Both the position numbers and the translations under genes were made by a program. From positions 15,874,841 to 15,938,840 of the forward strand of contig CALNVZ010003433.1 in NCBI GenBank assembly GCA_940671915.1: DNA of 64,000 nucleotides, given 5' to 3'. The stretch comes from Paracentrotus lividus (Eukaryota > Echinodermata > Echinoidea > Camarodonta > Echinidae). Of the stretch, positions 37,401 through 49,204 are shown piece by piece (the first letter of the stretch is position 1; every line of letters begins with the position of its first letter). A model generated the notes under the pieces. That model searched no databases. It was not told where the DNA came from and worked only from the letters and a program-made list of their open reading frames with translations.

Positions 37401-40400
37401 TTTAATTGCTTTGCAGTGTGATCAAGTAATAAAACTGAGAAGATTAAGTGACATCTTTATTGCAATACATACATGCACATGTTCCTCTTTTCCCCTCATT
37501 TGGTATCACAGTGGACTAATTTCCAGTGTTCATATCACTCAAGACTTTCTCATATTATTCCCCCCCCCCCAAAAAAAAATAAAATAAATAAATAAATAAA
37601 AAATAAATAAATAAATAAAAAAAAATCTAGATGTACATGTAACATGAGAAGGGTAAACTTGATTGCTACAACTTCAAATCCTTAAAGTTAAATCCTTAAA
37701 TGGTGTAAATATTCACAGTATAAATTTCAGCATCATAAAACCAAAACCACAACTTTTTCTATCTATACATTATGTAATATTATCTATTTGAAATTAGAAA
37801 ATATTTGGAAGTGCTCTCAATCCTCTGACATTTTTATTTTGTTTAACATTTTTGTTTATTGAGAGTGAATCATATATTGTTTTGATAAAAAAAAGAAGCT
37901 TTTTGGGTCATTCATTTTGTGGAATTATGTGGGCAGATTGAGTAGGCCGTCTATTTTAATCATATTTACATGTACATGTATGTCATTGTACATGTAGACT
38001 GAATTGTTTGTGATTGACCTTGTGATACCAAACTGTTTCTATTATTTCAAACTTTGGAAGTGCAGTGAGTCATGAAATCATTGAAAAATCTTTTTTTTTT
38101 TCTTCTTGAAATGCAAACAATATCACAGTTGCACTAATATTTTGCTTCTTATCACAAGTGCGTACATGTACTTCAAAATCAAAAGAGTATTCAAGGCACA
38201 TTCTAAAACAGTTCGCCCTTTTTTAAATATTGTATATAGAGCACCTAAACAATCTTTAATCTTTTAAAAGATTTATAACTCTTACATTATGATCTAATGT
38301 GTTGGTTTCAAGCACGCATCTCTTCTAAGCCTACAAATGTCAACCTTAATGACTCACATCGGTTCCGAAGAAACAGGAGGAAATTAAATCTTTCTCTTTT
38401 TTCCCTTCATTTCTTTTTTCCAAGTGAAAACAGCGAGAGTTCACAGGGGAGTCATGCATTTTTCAAACTTTCACAGCTACTGTAGCGTGCTATGTGCCCG
38501 TGTAGAAAATCTTTTGAACAGCTGCCCTGTCAGGGAGGTTAATTAGTAAACTGCAGTCATTTGCATCTTCGTGTAGCCTATCAAATTATTCAAGCTGAAG
38601 TGTGTTCAATGTAGAGAATGCATGTAAATGCAGGGGGTGGGGGTCAATTTTCTATGACAGTTGCTACGTTCCGTATCAGGGAGTTACATTATACTACACT
38701 GCACATGTACATGTACATTGTATTTACAATATTATAATAAGTGACTTGCCACAACTTTTATAAAGGGATCAATTAGTAAGTGGGAGGGATGGCGCTTTGG
38801 TATTTCAACTGTTTTTCAGCTGGAAAAGAAATTGAGTACTGCCTAGATGAGCAAATTTTACAAAAATGTCTGAAATATAGATAAAAAAATAACCTTGTCT
38901 GAATTGATGTTTGCTTCGTCTATAACACTTTTATTTAAATATCTTTCAGCACACACATAAATCCAATATGAATTTGATTTGCACCTTTACCCACCACACA
39001 CTTTGTGTGGAGGCACTGAGAGTTTTGCTGCTCAGTTTTACGGGTGTTTTCGTACCTCTTGGACAAAAACACTAAGATTTGCCAGAAATCATGAAAGAAA
39101 TGTCATATTATCTCTCACATTTCTTTTTATGCATGCAGATTATATATGAGACTACTTTGAGTAATGTTCAGTAGAATTTTTTTGCCGTTTCCGTTTCTAA
39201 TGTATCTAATGGTGCCAAGGGAATTCTATTTTTTTTTACATAGTATGTCTTCAACTACAAAATGTACAAAATTGTGTACCCGATATTTATCTCAATATCT
39301 TTCCCGGAGTGTATGATGCAGAGTATCTTGTACATGTACTTAGTCTTATTTTGACAGACAACCAGATACTCGAAATTTTACTCCCTCATAGATGATACCA
39401 TTGTTAAAGCATCATATTGGAGTCTGTTTTTGCAGACTTGTGCACATCTTCCTCAATCCTTATTTTTGTTCAATACTGAAGACTGCCATCTTGTGTTGAT
39501 AACTGAGACAGTCAACTTTCATATTTTTGGTATACAATGCCTCGAAACAAAGTTCCTCTGTCAGTTACTGATGGGAGACTTTTATTTATTTTCTACTTTG
39601 ATTAATGCATGCTTGTGTCTTTTGTTGTGGTTATATCTACAAATTTACAGTATAATGTAAATTAAACCTCCCCCTTTTTTAATCCCTGCCAATAAGGACC
39701 TACTTTGCAAAGCAAAAAGAAATACAAAAAAGAGAGAGAGAGAAAAAATTTTTGAACCATTTTTTTTTCTTCAAACAAGGTTATGAAAAAGACATGACTT
39801 TCAAAAATGATGTTCAAACCAGGAATACATGTATCATACAACGTATATTCATCATCCCATTTTAAATTCCATTTCAGATTGAAACATTTGTGACAAACCG
39901 CATTGATGACGTTGCCATTGTGAACTACAGGGATAACGCAGACTTCCAAGATATTATTGACGGCTTCCAACAAGGGGTAGGCAGAAGTTTATTATTTATG
40001 CAGATGAATGTGTAATTGCTCAAATTAATGTGTTTTATGTACCGTCCAGTAACCAAAACTGAATTGGACCTGTTATTAATAATTATTTGTCAATCGTCAA
40101 AGTGCAAAGTACATGTAAGTCAAACAAACCATATTGATCCAGCAATTTAAACAAATGCAAGCAACTAGTATTACCTTTTGGAAATATATTAATGTACCTT
40201 GTAACACCTCCCGTTCAAATTCCCCAGCGTAACATTTAGAAAGAAGCTCATCCAAGATCCAAGAGCCAAGAACATGTACAATGTACTGTACATATGCATA
40301 TATTGTGGAATGCATTGGAAAATTGGCCTTTACTAACTGGGTTTTGTCCTGTGAAAAACAATTTTATATGAAATACCAGTTACAAGCAAAATAATGCACA

Positions 40401-43059
40401 TAAAATAAATAAAAATGATAGATAATAATAAATATATTGAATAACAATTTCACCCAAACAGTTGAAATGCTGTGGCGTCAATAGCTATGATGACTGGGAC
40501 ATGAATGTCTACTTCAACTGCACCACTGTAGTCGGCCGATACAACCCTGAGGCTTGTGGTGTACCATTCTCTTGCTGTGTGCCAGACCCTGCTGTAAGTA
40601 GCAACATAATTATTTAAAAGCTTGAGCTATAGGTGGTATCTCACTTCGCGGAGACTTCTCAGAGACTCAGATCCTTGGAGACGTCTCAGATATTTTTTTC
40701 TTTCGAGGAGACCTCTCGGCGACGGAAAATTTCTGAGATATATACATGTTCAATTTTCCCGCGACGTCTTTAATGCATCGCGAAAGCTTGTGAGCTGTCA
40801 GGTTGACTCAAGAGACGTCTCCACAAATATTCTTGAAACCGTCTCAAACTAGTCTCAAATCCGTCTCAAACTAGTCTCAAACCTGTCTCATGGCAAGTGA
40901 GATACCACCATAACTTTCCAACAAAATTGAAAAAAATATTTTGCTGATTAGCCTAGGATTTACAGTTGCACTTGTGATTGAAAATGGAGATCAAGAAAAT
41001 ATCCCACTAGAGCTACATGTATAACCAGAAGCTATCTGTAGACTATTCACTATCCACTGACACATTTATTTTTATTGAAAGATAGTAAATGAGTTGAATG
41101 GATTGTCGGATACCTTAGAATATAATACATATTGTAATAAAATACACATGATTTCCTTGCATTAGATGTGGGTCTGATATCTCACTTCTTTAAAAAGTAA
41201 GCCTCTCTGCCTTTTATTTATACACCTTATGTATTTTCCAGTTACGAACGACCGATGCAAGCGCTTTGCAGTATTATTGTAATCACCCAGGTCACTCATC
41301 AAGAAGTTTGGTTTTGAAGTGATATCTATTGTTAATTCTTATGTAGTAATAGTCTACTATGTACCCAAAGCTTTATTATAATATTCTATGGGCTACAAAA
41401 AGGCTTGATATATTTCAATGTTCATATGTCCTTTTCTCTATCTCTCCCTTTCTTTTTTTTTTTTCTGCTTCAGGATACGACCGATGTAATCAATACACAG
41501 TGCGGGTATGGAGTGAGAACTGAAGACCAGGTAAACACAATTACGTAAAGCGAGATGATAAAACATTCGAGAATTTTCAATCAGTACATTTATCGTCATC
41601 GATTTTATCACCCCTAGTCTCTAGGCCATGTTTGTAAGGGTCTTGTGGGATGTTTCAACAACCTGATATCGATTGCGAGATCTAATTGATTTCAGGATGT
41701 AGAAATCTATTGGAGACCACTCCCGGGATGAAATCCTGACAGCGTATTTCAGCTTATATTGGATTCTGCTGTAGCACTTATAGTCCAACACACACATAAG
41801 AGTAAACTATTATTTCTAGCTTTGGAATGCTATAATGTAGTAGTCACATCATTCAAGGAATAAAACTATGACACTGTGAAATAAAGCTTTGTAATTGATC
41901 TGAATTTATCACAAGATTAATCAGTCACAAGTCAAGTTGCAGTCAGTCGCTGAGCTAAATTTATATCTTGAAAATACATTGTATATGAAATAATGCCTTT
42001 CTGATCAGTTATTTGTAACTGCATTCATTTTTATTTGACTTTTATCCTTTCAGCGAAGCAGTGTTACAGAGAAGATCTATGAGCAGGGGTGCATCTCTGC
42101 ACTGAAGACATGGCTTTCCACCAATCTTGTAGTGGTCGCTGTGGGCGCTGGTGCTATACTTCTTGTACAGGTAATAATAATACACTATTTATAAATCGCA
42201 AAATTAGTAATTAACCCCTTAAGTGCTGATAATGTAAAACAGGTAGCATTCAAATGATGACAGTGGCAGCAGTCTGAATGCTAATAATTTCGGGCAATTC
42301 CACAATAACTGGTATTTTAGTATTTTCTTTGTGCCATACTCTGTTATAGCAAGTAATACCATGTAACACATACATTGTAAGGCTGTGGTTTTAGTGTTTT
42401 AGATGTAAATGAATAGGCAGTGAAATAATTTCCCATGATAATTTGAGCCAAGTTTAAAAGAATGAGGTTGATTTCCCTGTGGAGCACAGCAAGATGTAAT
42501 TCATTTGTGACAAGATTTATCTCCAATAAAGTGTATGGTGCATCTGTTGCATTCAAATCACTGTGCCTTAGTTAAACATAATTTACCTGTACGTGGCTGA
42601 AGGTTTCTTTTATTGGGAAACTTACAAAAAAAACTGTGTTTATCTTGGGTGTTTGATAGTGAAGTTCATGACAATCAAGTTCAGCAAACATGGCTTGTAT
42701 TAGTGCCCAAGCTCTTAGGCACGAACCAACTGCAGACAAAAGAATAAAAAAAAACCCAAAACAACAGCACCTTTATTTTTACTGTTTACAAATTTCCTTT
42801 TCTCTTTTGATTGTCTTCATTTTATCTCTGAATTTTTTTTTTACATTGATTCACCATTAATGCCTTTGCATTGTTTCACACATTCTGCTTTGTGACCTTT
42901 CTCTCTAGCAGTAACTAACATGAAAATGTCTATAAATTTTCACCCCAATCTCACAGTTTTTGTTGTCAAATTGTTTCACAGATTTTTGGATTCTGCTTCG
43001 CGACCTCCCTGACAAGTGACATCAGACGACAAATGTCAAGATGGTCAAGACGAATGTAA
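31402..43059 (+). CDS. TspanC8-type tetraspanin, 5' exons missing
   Basis: Exons at 31,402-31,476, (35,066-35,119 candidate), 39,878-39,976, 40,462-40,593, 41,474-41,530, 42,054-42,170 and 42,982-43,059 all splice in phase 0 between AG and GT. They encode TM3 (VLGLMLLLEIGGGVAIYF), the large extracellular loop, TM4 (NLVVVAVGAGAILLVQIFGF) and a short basic tail ending in WSRRM. The loop has the CCG motif and eight cysteines (CC, C, C, CC, C, C), the signature of the C8 subgroup. Segments VYFNCT, CGVPFSCC and VINTQCGY closely resemble TSPAN5/14/17. From family knowledge, TspanC8 proteins bind ADAM10, promote its exit from the ER and steer its shedding of Notch and cadherins at the plasma membrane. 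NCT is a glycosylation sequon. Exons for TM1, the small loop and TM2 are not visible upstream. The paralog cannot be assigned with certainty. Confidence 0.93.
32771..32886. mobile_element. Short MITE with CTGGGCCCATATT ends
   Basis: The left end CTGGGCCCATATTCATAAA and the right end TTTATAAATATGGGCCCAG are near-perfect inverses around a 116-bp element. The right end overlaps the left end of the next element. Confidence 0.6.
32885..33331. mobile_element. 447-bp MITE with perfect AGGGCCCGTATTCCATAAA ends
   Basis: Nineteen-base perfect terminal inverted repeats bound an AT-rich interior without coding capacity. Its right end coincides with the turn point of the fold-back copy at about 7,130. 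Confidence 0.75.
35066..35119 (+). CDS. Candidate 54-nt cassette exon of tetraspanin
   Basis: Preceded by CTAATCCCTTTCAG and followed by GTATTT, this stretch reads DMTDNISDADEIVKQRIA in phase 0. Skipping it joins YFYRSQ to IETFVTNRI. That gives exactly the spacing seen in vertebrate TspanC8 proteins between TM3 and the YRD(D/N) motif. Inclusion adds 18 acidic and polar residues at the start of the large loop. The donor is weak. It may be an alternative exon, a lineage-specific exon, or a chance open stretch. Confidence 0.5.
35120..39877 (+). other. Tetraspanin intron
   Basis: A 4.76-kb intron. It holds a CpG-richer patch with a perfect CRE palindrome TGACGTCA at 36,661, an AAAT/AAATA microsatellite at 37,561-37,625, a G-run near 36,847 and a short GA repeat near 39,731. 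No further exon or transposon was recognised. Confidence 0.6.
37561..37625. repeat. Poly-C plus (AAAT)n microsatellite
   Basis: A C-run followed by an A-run and about eleven AAAT/AAATA units, visible directly. Confidence 0.9.
39878..39976 (+). CDS. Tetraspanin exon, helix A of large loop
   Basis: A 99-nt phase-0 exon, IETFVTNRIDD through IIDGFQQG, with acceptor CATTTCAG and donor GTAGGC. It contains NYRDNADFQDIID, matching the YRDD..LQNLID segment of TspanC8 proteins just before the CCG motif. Confidence 0.93.
40462..40593 (+). CDS. Tetraspanin exon, CCG motif and variable loop
   Basis: A 132-nt phase-0 exon with acceptor AAACAG and donor GTAAGT. It supplies six of the eight loop cysteines: CC of LKCCG, the C in YFNCT, the C in ACGVPF, and SCC. 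It also carries an N-glycosylation sequon, NCT. Confidence 0.95.
40632..40909. mobile_element. MITE with GGTGGTATCTCACTT ends, TSD ATA
   Basis: The left end GGTGGTATCTCACTTCGC and the right end AAGTGAGATACCACC are inverses, and ATA flanks both sides. The interior is a run of GAGACGTCTC-like and GTCTCAAACTA repeats. The 3-bp target duplication and small size fit a PIF/Harbinger-derived MITE, but that class is inference. It sits in the intron only 38 bp past the CCG exon. Confidence 0.65.
41474..41530 (+). CDS. Tetraspanin exon, VINTQCGY segment
   Basis: A 57-nt phase-0 exon reading DTTDVINTQCGYGVRTEDQ, with a strong polypyrimidine tract before the acceptor and donor GTAAAC. It carries the seventh loop cysteine. 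The VINTQCGY string is a hallmark of TSPAN5/14/17. Confidence 0.93.
42054..42170 (+). CDS. Tetraspanin exon, end of loop and TM4
   Basis: A 117-nt phase-0 exon with acceptor CCTTTCAG and donor GTAATA. It carries the last loop cysteine in EQGCISALKTWL and most of TM4 (NLVVVAVGAGAILLVQ). Confidence 0.94.
42982..43059 (+). CDS. Tetraspanin last exon
   Basis: Acceptor GTTTCACAG. It reads IFGFCFATSLTSDIRRQM and continues to WSRRM then TAA. Membrane-proximal cysteine in FGFCFA is a likely palmitoylation site by family analogy. The short arginine-rich cytoplasmic tail is unlike the longer tails of some vertebrate relatives. Confidence 0.94.
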   Translation: MFGFCFATSLTSDIRRQMSRWSRRM

Positions 43060-43154
43060 CGTAAGATCATACTGTATCAGAGATCCCTAAAACATGGTTG
43101 TTTAGGAATGGACACAGAGAGCACAGACTTCAAGATGAGTTGGTCTTAATGGTT

Positions 43155-43296
43155 CCAGGACAATTGCCCCCTAGGTAATCACCCCCTGGACAACACCCCC
43201 TACCGAACATCTACCCCCTTAATCTACCCATACCCCTAACCCTATTTCTAAGGGGTAGTTGTCCATGGGGTAATTGTCCAGGGGCTAGTTGTCTGG
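43155..43296. mobile_element. Small MITE in the tetraspanin 3' UTR
   Basis: CCAGGACAATTGCCCCCTAG at the left is mirrored by CCAGGGGCTAGTTGTC-type sequence at the right, with repeated (G/A)ACAACTACCCC units between. The palindrome is imperfect and would form a long hairpin starting about 95 bp after the stop codon. Confidence 0.55.
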
Positions 43297-46200
43297 ATAT
43301 GGATTATAGTCACTTCTATTACAGTGTGTTGAATGCTACATGTATGTTATAGAAAATCCTGCTGAGGAAATAATCACTGTCTTCACAGGAATTTCATTTA
43401 GCCGGAGCATCTCACAAGACGATCTTATTTGGTTGGGCTTCATGTTATAGAATTCTCACACATGGTGATATTGTGAAATATTCTCCTGATTATGTATAAT
43501 AATGATTATAATATGATACCGTTGATAATATTTATTTACCCAGGGTAGCCACTTATGTCCTTAGCAGCTGTTCTCCCAGCAGGCCCTGCATAACATGATA
43601 TACTATTACAACCCTAATCGTCTTGCTAAAAGGCAGCTATAGGTACCTAACATTATCAATTGAAAACCAAAGAGGATACTACATGCTTAATTTCATTTTG
43701 GATCTTAACATTAGATGATTCAAGGTTATGGATGCTTCTACCAAAAATCCTTGGTAAATAATTATATAGTTTACCTTTCATTGTAAAAGTGGATCATTTT
43801 AGCACTGAGGGATTGAAAACCTTTTTTTGCACATGCTGTAGCATTGGTTGTGTGAATTTATCTTCAAAATGTCCACACGGCAAACGTCCCCACTTGTATA
43901 GTATTGAATAACGGCAGCATCTCTTGATAAACCCTAAATGAAAAATTATTCAAATGAACTGTTATCTCTGGCTGGAATTCAACTAGCATACATTGGTAGT
44001 ATTGCTATGATGGGAATTTAAACGGGCAAGCTATGAAATGTTTGGTGTAACTTTTGAAGACATATATGTTATACAATTCTTTTGCATCAGTTAACATGAC
44101 AATAAGTAAAAGCAGGGCTCAAATTTAGTACTGGCCACCTGAAACTTTGTTGGGTCCCCTGGAATAAAGCCACAACTTCATTCAACTATGTGGATTGCAT
44201 TGCAGTAATTGATATGATATTAAAGAGAGCTTGGTTTATATTTGTATATATGAAATGGTTGTATATGATTAAGGGATTTTGGTTGCGATTTCTTTTATTT
44301 TGCTGTTTAAACATTCACAGGCTTCTTGTACAGATGTTATTTGAAATACTGGCATTGACGAAATGTACAATTCCAAATGTATACCCATTAAAAGAAGATT
44401 ATTAATAAGGAAATGTTATATTTTATAGCATCTGCATGGAAGAAAAATGAAGACAATGCTATAATTAATTCATAATGGAAATAAACAGGTATTAATAAGC
44501 TTTCATCTCCTTGTATATGATGATTCACTATTTGAAGGATTAGATTATTGTTGTTTTTGGGGTCAATTATCTTCCCCTTTTCCCTTGAGAGTAATTAAAA
44601 AGATTATACAAATGTTATGTGTAGCAACCACATGTGATTTTTTTATTTACAATTTTTAAATACTGTGTGATGTTTAATGAAGTTTCTGGACCCACAATCA
44701 CACCTTGTGTGAATGAAACAGTTTATAAATAATTGTTTAAAACCCAGTCAATACTAATAGAAATGAACCATTATTAAAAGTACTTAATCATGCCTGAATA
44801 AAAAGTAGGATGTATATATCCAATAAGATTTCAGAGAACTTTTTAAATGTGACACTGTTAAAAAGAAAAATATGAATATTTATCCTGTTCAGAGGGGCAT
44901 GTAAGGTAGGTAAGATAATGTAAATTAACAAAATAATGTATGTACATAACTTTCTCTATGTTGGCAAACTATATTGCAAGTGTGTCTTTGTATGTAATGC
45001 CTGTCTTTAAAGCTGATCAATCTGGCTGAATTGTTGTCTTTCTTTTTGTAGGTACTGAAGGTAGTCTTTCTGAAATATGAAAGATGTTTCTGGGATAGGG
45101 CTGAATTTTTTCTAATGATATTCAATGGCACTTTCCCCTAGGATGTATTAGTGGAGTTGTAGTTTTGTCAAAAGTAGCATCAATAATCCCTTTTTTTTCC
45201 CTATCCAATTCAGTGGTTTCTATCAAGCAACAATCAATATAAGTTCAACAAACATTCCAAATTTTGAAAACTGTTTTAGGTGAGTTGTTAGTTTTTCTCA
45301 ATGTTTTAGTATGACCTTGTATCATGTTACACTATCTTCTATCACCAATTTATATCCAACATTGGGCTTCAATACAAGTCTCATCTCATGAAATTTCTTC
45401 CTGAAATGGCTAATTCTCAATGCGATACATAGGAAGATATCAAAAGATAGATATCACAATAGGGGAATGAATTGAATACTAAATTAACTATTGAAATTCA
45501 TAATTTTGATCAGAGACATTTGAAACATTTTGACACATTTTGACGAGGGTGTACTGATTTGTATTGGGACAAGGACCAAAGTACATGTACTTTTTTACTC
45601 CAGGCAAAAAAAGAACATTCTCTTCTCCTGACATTTTAGAGAGATTATTTTTCACAGATATGAGTGGTTTGGGAAGGAGATCGATATTGAATTCCCTCCC
45701 CCTCATACAAGTTTTAAAAATGTGTTATAGTTTTGTTAGAAAAAATAGAATTGGATTCAATGAGATCAAATATACATGTACATGTACATGTAATACTAGT
45801 CTCGAACTGTTTGCATTTCGTAATAAGATACTTGTTGGAGATCATGTGCTATTTCTTTCATGATTCCACAATTTTGGCAAACTTTAGCCATTAAGCATCT
45901 TGGTTTAATAACTATGTATTATCTGCTGCAGGGGTTCCACTAGTTAGTGTACTTTTACTAAAGCACAAAAGAAGAAACCAAATACCAATTTGCCCAACTT
46001 TTCAAGTGCCTTTTGCTTTTCTTTTCATTCTTTTTTGTTAGTTATTTTAAATGAAAGTACTGTCCCTTTCAAAGGCTTATGGGAAAATTGGGGTGGAACT
46101 TGTGAATGAATTGGATTAGGAGTTTTTACCAGAGAGGCATGCATTGATTTACATACATCTAATATGCTTCAGTGCATACTGTAAATATGAATTTCAAACA

Positions 46201-47389
46201 CTGAGCTAACATATTGTCTCAATACAGCACTTATAGTGAATTCAAACAGGTTTTGCAAAGTGTATATTTCACAATGATCATAATTGAATATTCAGGATAA
46301 AACTGTTGTGCCTCTATCATACAATTCATTCATTCACATTTAATATCAAAATGAATTATGCATGTTTTTAGTACCCACTGAGTACAGCTGTAAAAATTAT
46401 GTAATTGTCATGATATTGTATATCTGTATCATTCTATACATATTATGTATTCAATGGATTGTACATAGATCATATAAGAAAGTAAACTGTATACCTGTTG
46501 ACATTATTGATGTTACTGTGAATGTCTTATACATGTAAATGCTTGAATGGATGTTGATTATAAATACATACCTTATTTTTACTCAGACCTTTGAAATAAG
46601 AATATTATTTAGTTAAGTGTTTGATCATTCTTATGGTAAGAATTTGACTGAATTTCATAGTTTCTTTCATAGAATATTAATTGATAAAGTATTAAAAACT
46701 GTTCTTTTTCAAGAGGGGTTAGGGGTGGGTGTTTATCAAACTTGATAGAAAAATATTACCAAAAAAAGAAAAAAAAGTATTGAAAAGTTAATAAAAAATT
46801 AACTACCCTGGTATGCTGGTTCAATGACCTTTAGATCACAATAAAATATACATTACATCTCAGTGTTTGTTTCCAGGTCATGTGTGTTATATTATTTAAG
46901 TGCAAGTATATTGTATATTATTTTCAGGAGTGTTATATGTATTATGATTTTATACTATTTGTAGATGTTTAAATTGTAACATTTTTCTTGAGCAGTAATG
47001 TCTATTATTTTCACGATGTGGTTTCTTTGATGTTTTTAGAGGAATTAATATTTTCGTGTTCATAGAATATCTATTATTTAGAGGGAGCAGTAAATTTGTT
47101 AATCTGTCAGGTATTACAAATGACTAGTTTGTAGATGTTCAGCATTAAAAAAAAATACAATGAAAGTTTTTCTTTTTTAAATGTTAGCAGATAATGCTCA
47201 TCATCCAAATTTAAGATGTGTAACACACTGTACACAACACAGCTTACAGAGCAAAGAAGTTGGATGGACTAGTATCTATTTGCTCATTTCATATCCATTA
47301 TATTGTTATAAATTTGTATTAGTGGTAATGTTCTAAGCAAAAAACTTTAAAACTTTTTATGTTCATTTATTTAAGTTTCTCTTTAACCA

Positions 47390-47465
47390 CTTGTCTGCGG
47401 ACCACGTAATATTGCGTGCTTGGCATTTGTACACTGTGCTCGGACCACGTAATATTACGTGCTCA
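47390..47465. repeat. Tandem pair containing CACGTAATATTACGTG palindrome
   Basis: The unit CGGACCACGTAATATT(G/A)CGTGCT occurs twice, starting at about 47,398 and 47,441. The second is a perfect 16-bp palindrome at 47,446-47,461. No gene is seen nearby. Confidence 0.8.
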
Positions 47466-48134
47466 TGCTATTGTCTGAGCTTTGTCTGTCTTGTATCACC
47501 AGCGCCACGCTGGTCAAACTCGTACTGTGCAATAAGCACCATGCAGCAGTCAAGTTGTTAACAATCATTTTATCTTTCATGTAGGTAGTGCCACACTTCA
47601 TCGATTTGAAAAAGAAGGGTGTATTGTATGAAATTATAGTCTCAATTTAATTTTATCTTTATTTTATAGTAATATCTGGTTTTTATTCATGGTATGCATG
47701 TATTGATTACTTACATTAAGACATACAGTGCACACAAATGTGACATCATGTGTTCTTGTAGATAGAGTTTCAGATTATGTATGATATTAGTATATATGTT
47801 ATGGAATATAATGAAAGTAGCTTTTGATTGATTGACAAATATTGTCACCCTTTTGTATGAATAAATTGTATATTATTGTCCCTTTTGAAAAAGCTGGTGT
47901 TTTATTCTGAGTCAGTTGTGTGATATTATAGTACAGTTTACATTGGAAGTATGTGAGAAATCTCAAGTTTGGTGTGAAAATGAAATATGCCTGAGACAGG
48001 AAATCTGGTCGTATTGTAAAATGTTATCGCGTAATCATCTGGTTTTCCCTGATTCTCTGTCGTTCCATTTTCCATTTACTTTAAAGTCTACATTTCTTTC
48101 AATTATATGAATCGGGTTATAAACCAACACATAA

Positions 48135-48345
48135 GAGGATGAGAGAGAAAAGATTGAGAAGAAGAGAAGAGATGAGAGAGAGAGATAAAAGAGAAGATTA
48201 CGAGAGAGGGAGAAGAAGAGAGCAGAGCATAAAGAGAAGAGGGAAGACGAGTGAGAAGAGTGCAGAGAGAGACGATTAAAGAGAGACGAGGAAGAAAGAG
48301 AGAGAGACATAAAGAGAGAGGGAGAGAGAGAGAGTGAGAGAAGGG
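48135..48345. repeat. GA-rich low-complexity tract
   Basis: Imperfect AGAGAGA/GAAGA runs. The opposite-strand frame is a serine/leucine-rich artefact of the CT repeat. Confidence 0.85.
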
Positions 48346-49144
48346 TTGGTATGTTCAAGAAATTTATGATACTACGAGCATGCATCATTTAGTTTTAAAT
48401 GAATATGCATAAGAATGCAATATGTATCTATAGAGTATACAGCTGAGGCCAAAAATTTACAAACCCAAGGAAATTGTTCACTTGCCAAATAGCATAAAGT
48501 TTACTTTATCTTCAGAAATATTAGTACTGCCACGACAAATTTGGTATAAAATAAAAGATCTTATGAAACTCTTTCGCGTGATTGAAATGCCGATGGGACT
48601 TAGGTTTGTTTTAAATGGAATTTTCTTTGTAGAAAAATATAATATTTCTGCCAAATTCATTTTATTCTTAATCGTTATATTTGCAAACATCATTTCATTT
48701 TATAACTGAACCGAACTACCCTCCACCGTGTTTTTTATCATTTGTATTAAATAAAACATGAATAAATAAAAAAATAAATAAATAAATAGCAATATATGAA
48801 TGTGAAATCTATGACAGATATTTTATCATATGTCACCACCAAAGAAATACGTTAATCTGAAATGTTTGTGTTGAGAAATAACGAGCACAAATATGAAATG
48901 TTTTAGTGCAGATTTTTAAAAATTTTGTCTACAATGTGAAGATCTTTGCGAAAAAAAAAATAGCAAATAAATATTCTCCAGGTCCTGATGACATGCCAGT
49001 GTGATAAAAGAGAATGACTATTCTCCTTTGTTTGATAAGAAATTTGTCATGATCACAGATATTCTTGAAGATACAGTAAATTTTATGATGTTTGTTAAGT
49101 GGGTTGGGAGTACATGTCCTTACTTTCTCTTTTCGTCTCTCTTT

Positions 49145-49148
<4 letters not shown>

Positions 49149-49199
<51 letters not shown>

Positions 49200-49204
49200 T
49201 CTCT
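49149..49204. repeat. (CT)n microsatellite
   Basis: More than twenty CT units in a row with one CA interruption near the end. Confidence 0.95.

Larger units (their letters stand above)
43060..47870 (+). other. Probable long 3' UTR and downstream region of tetraspanin
   Basis: AT-rich sequence without exon signals. Candidate polyadenylation hexamers AATAAA lie at 44,480, 44,797 and 47,860. The last is followed by a T/G-rich stretch that would suit a downstream element. The transcript end cannot be fixed from sequence alone. Confidence 0.4.

Noticed and set aside
41237..41285. Exon-like stretch between TTTTCCAG and GGTCACTC in the tetraspanin intron
   Set aside because: Its 49-nt length breaks phase, whereas all true exons are phase 0, and the flanking exons join correctly without it.
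45564..45863. 99-codon plus-strand frame in the 3' region of the tetraspanin
   Set aside because: It has AT-rich, low-complexity composition, no splice context and no recognisable family. It is likely chance within UTR or intergenic DNA.
48035..48388. 117-codon Ser/Leu-rich minus-strand frame
   Set aside because: It is the translation of a GA/CT low-complexity tract, with no other coding evidence.
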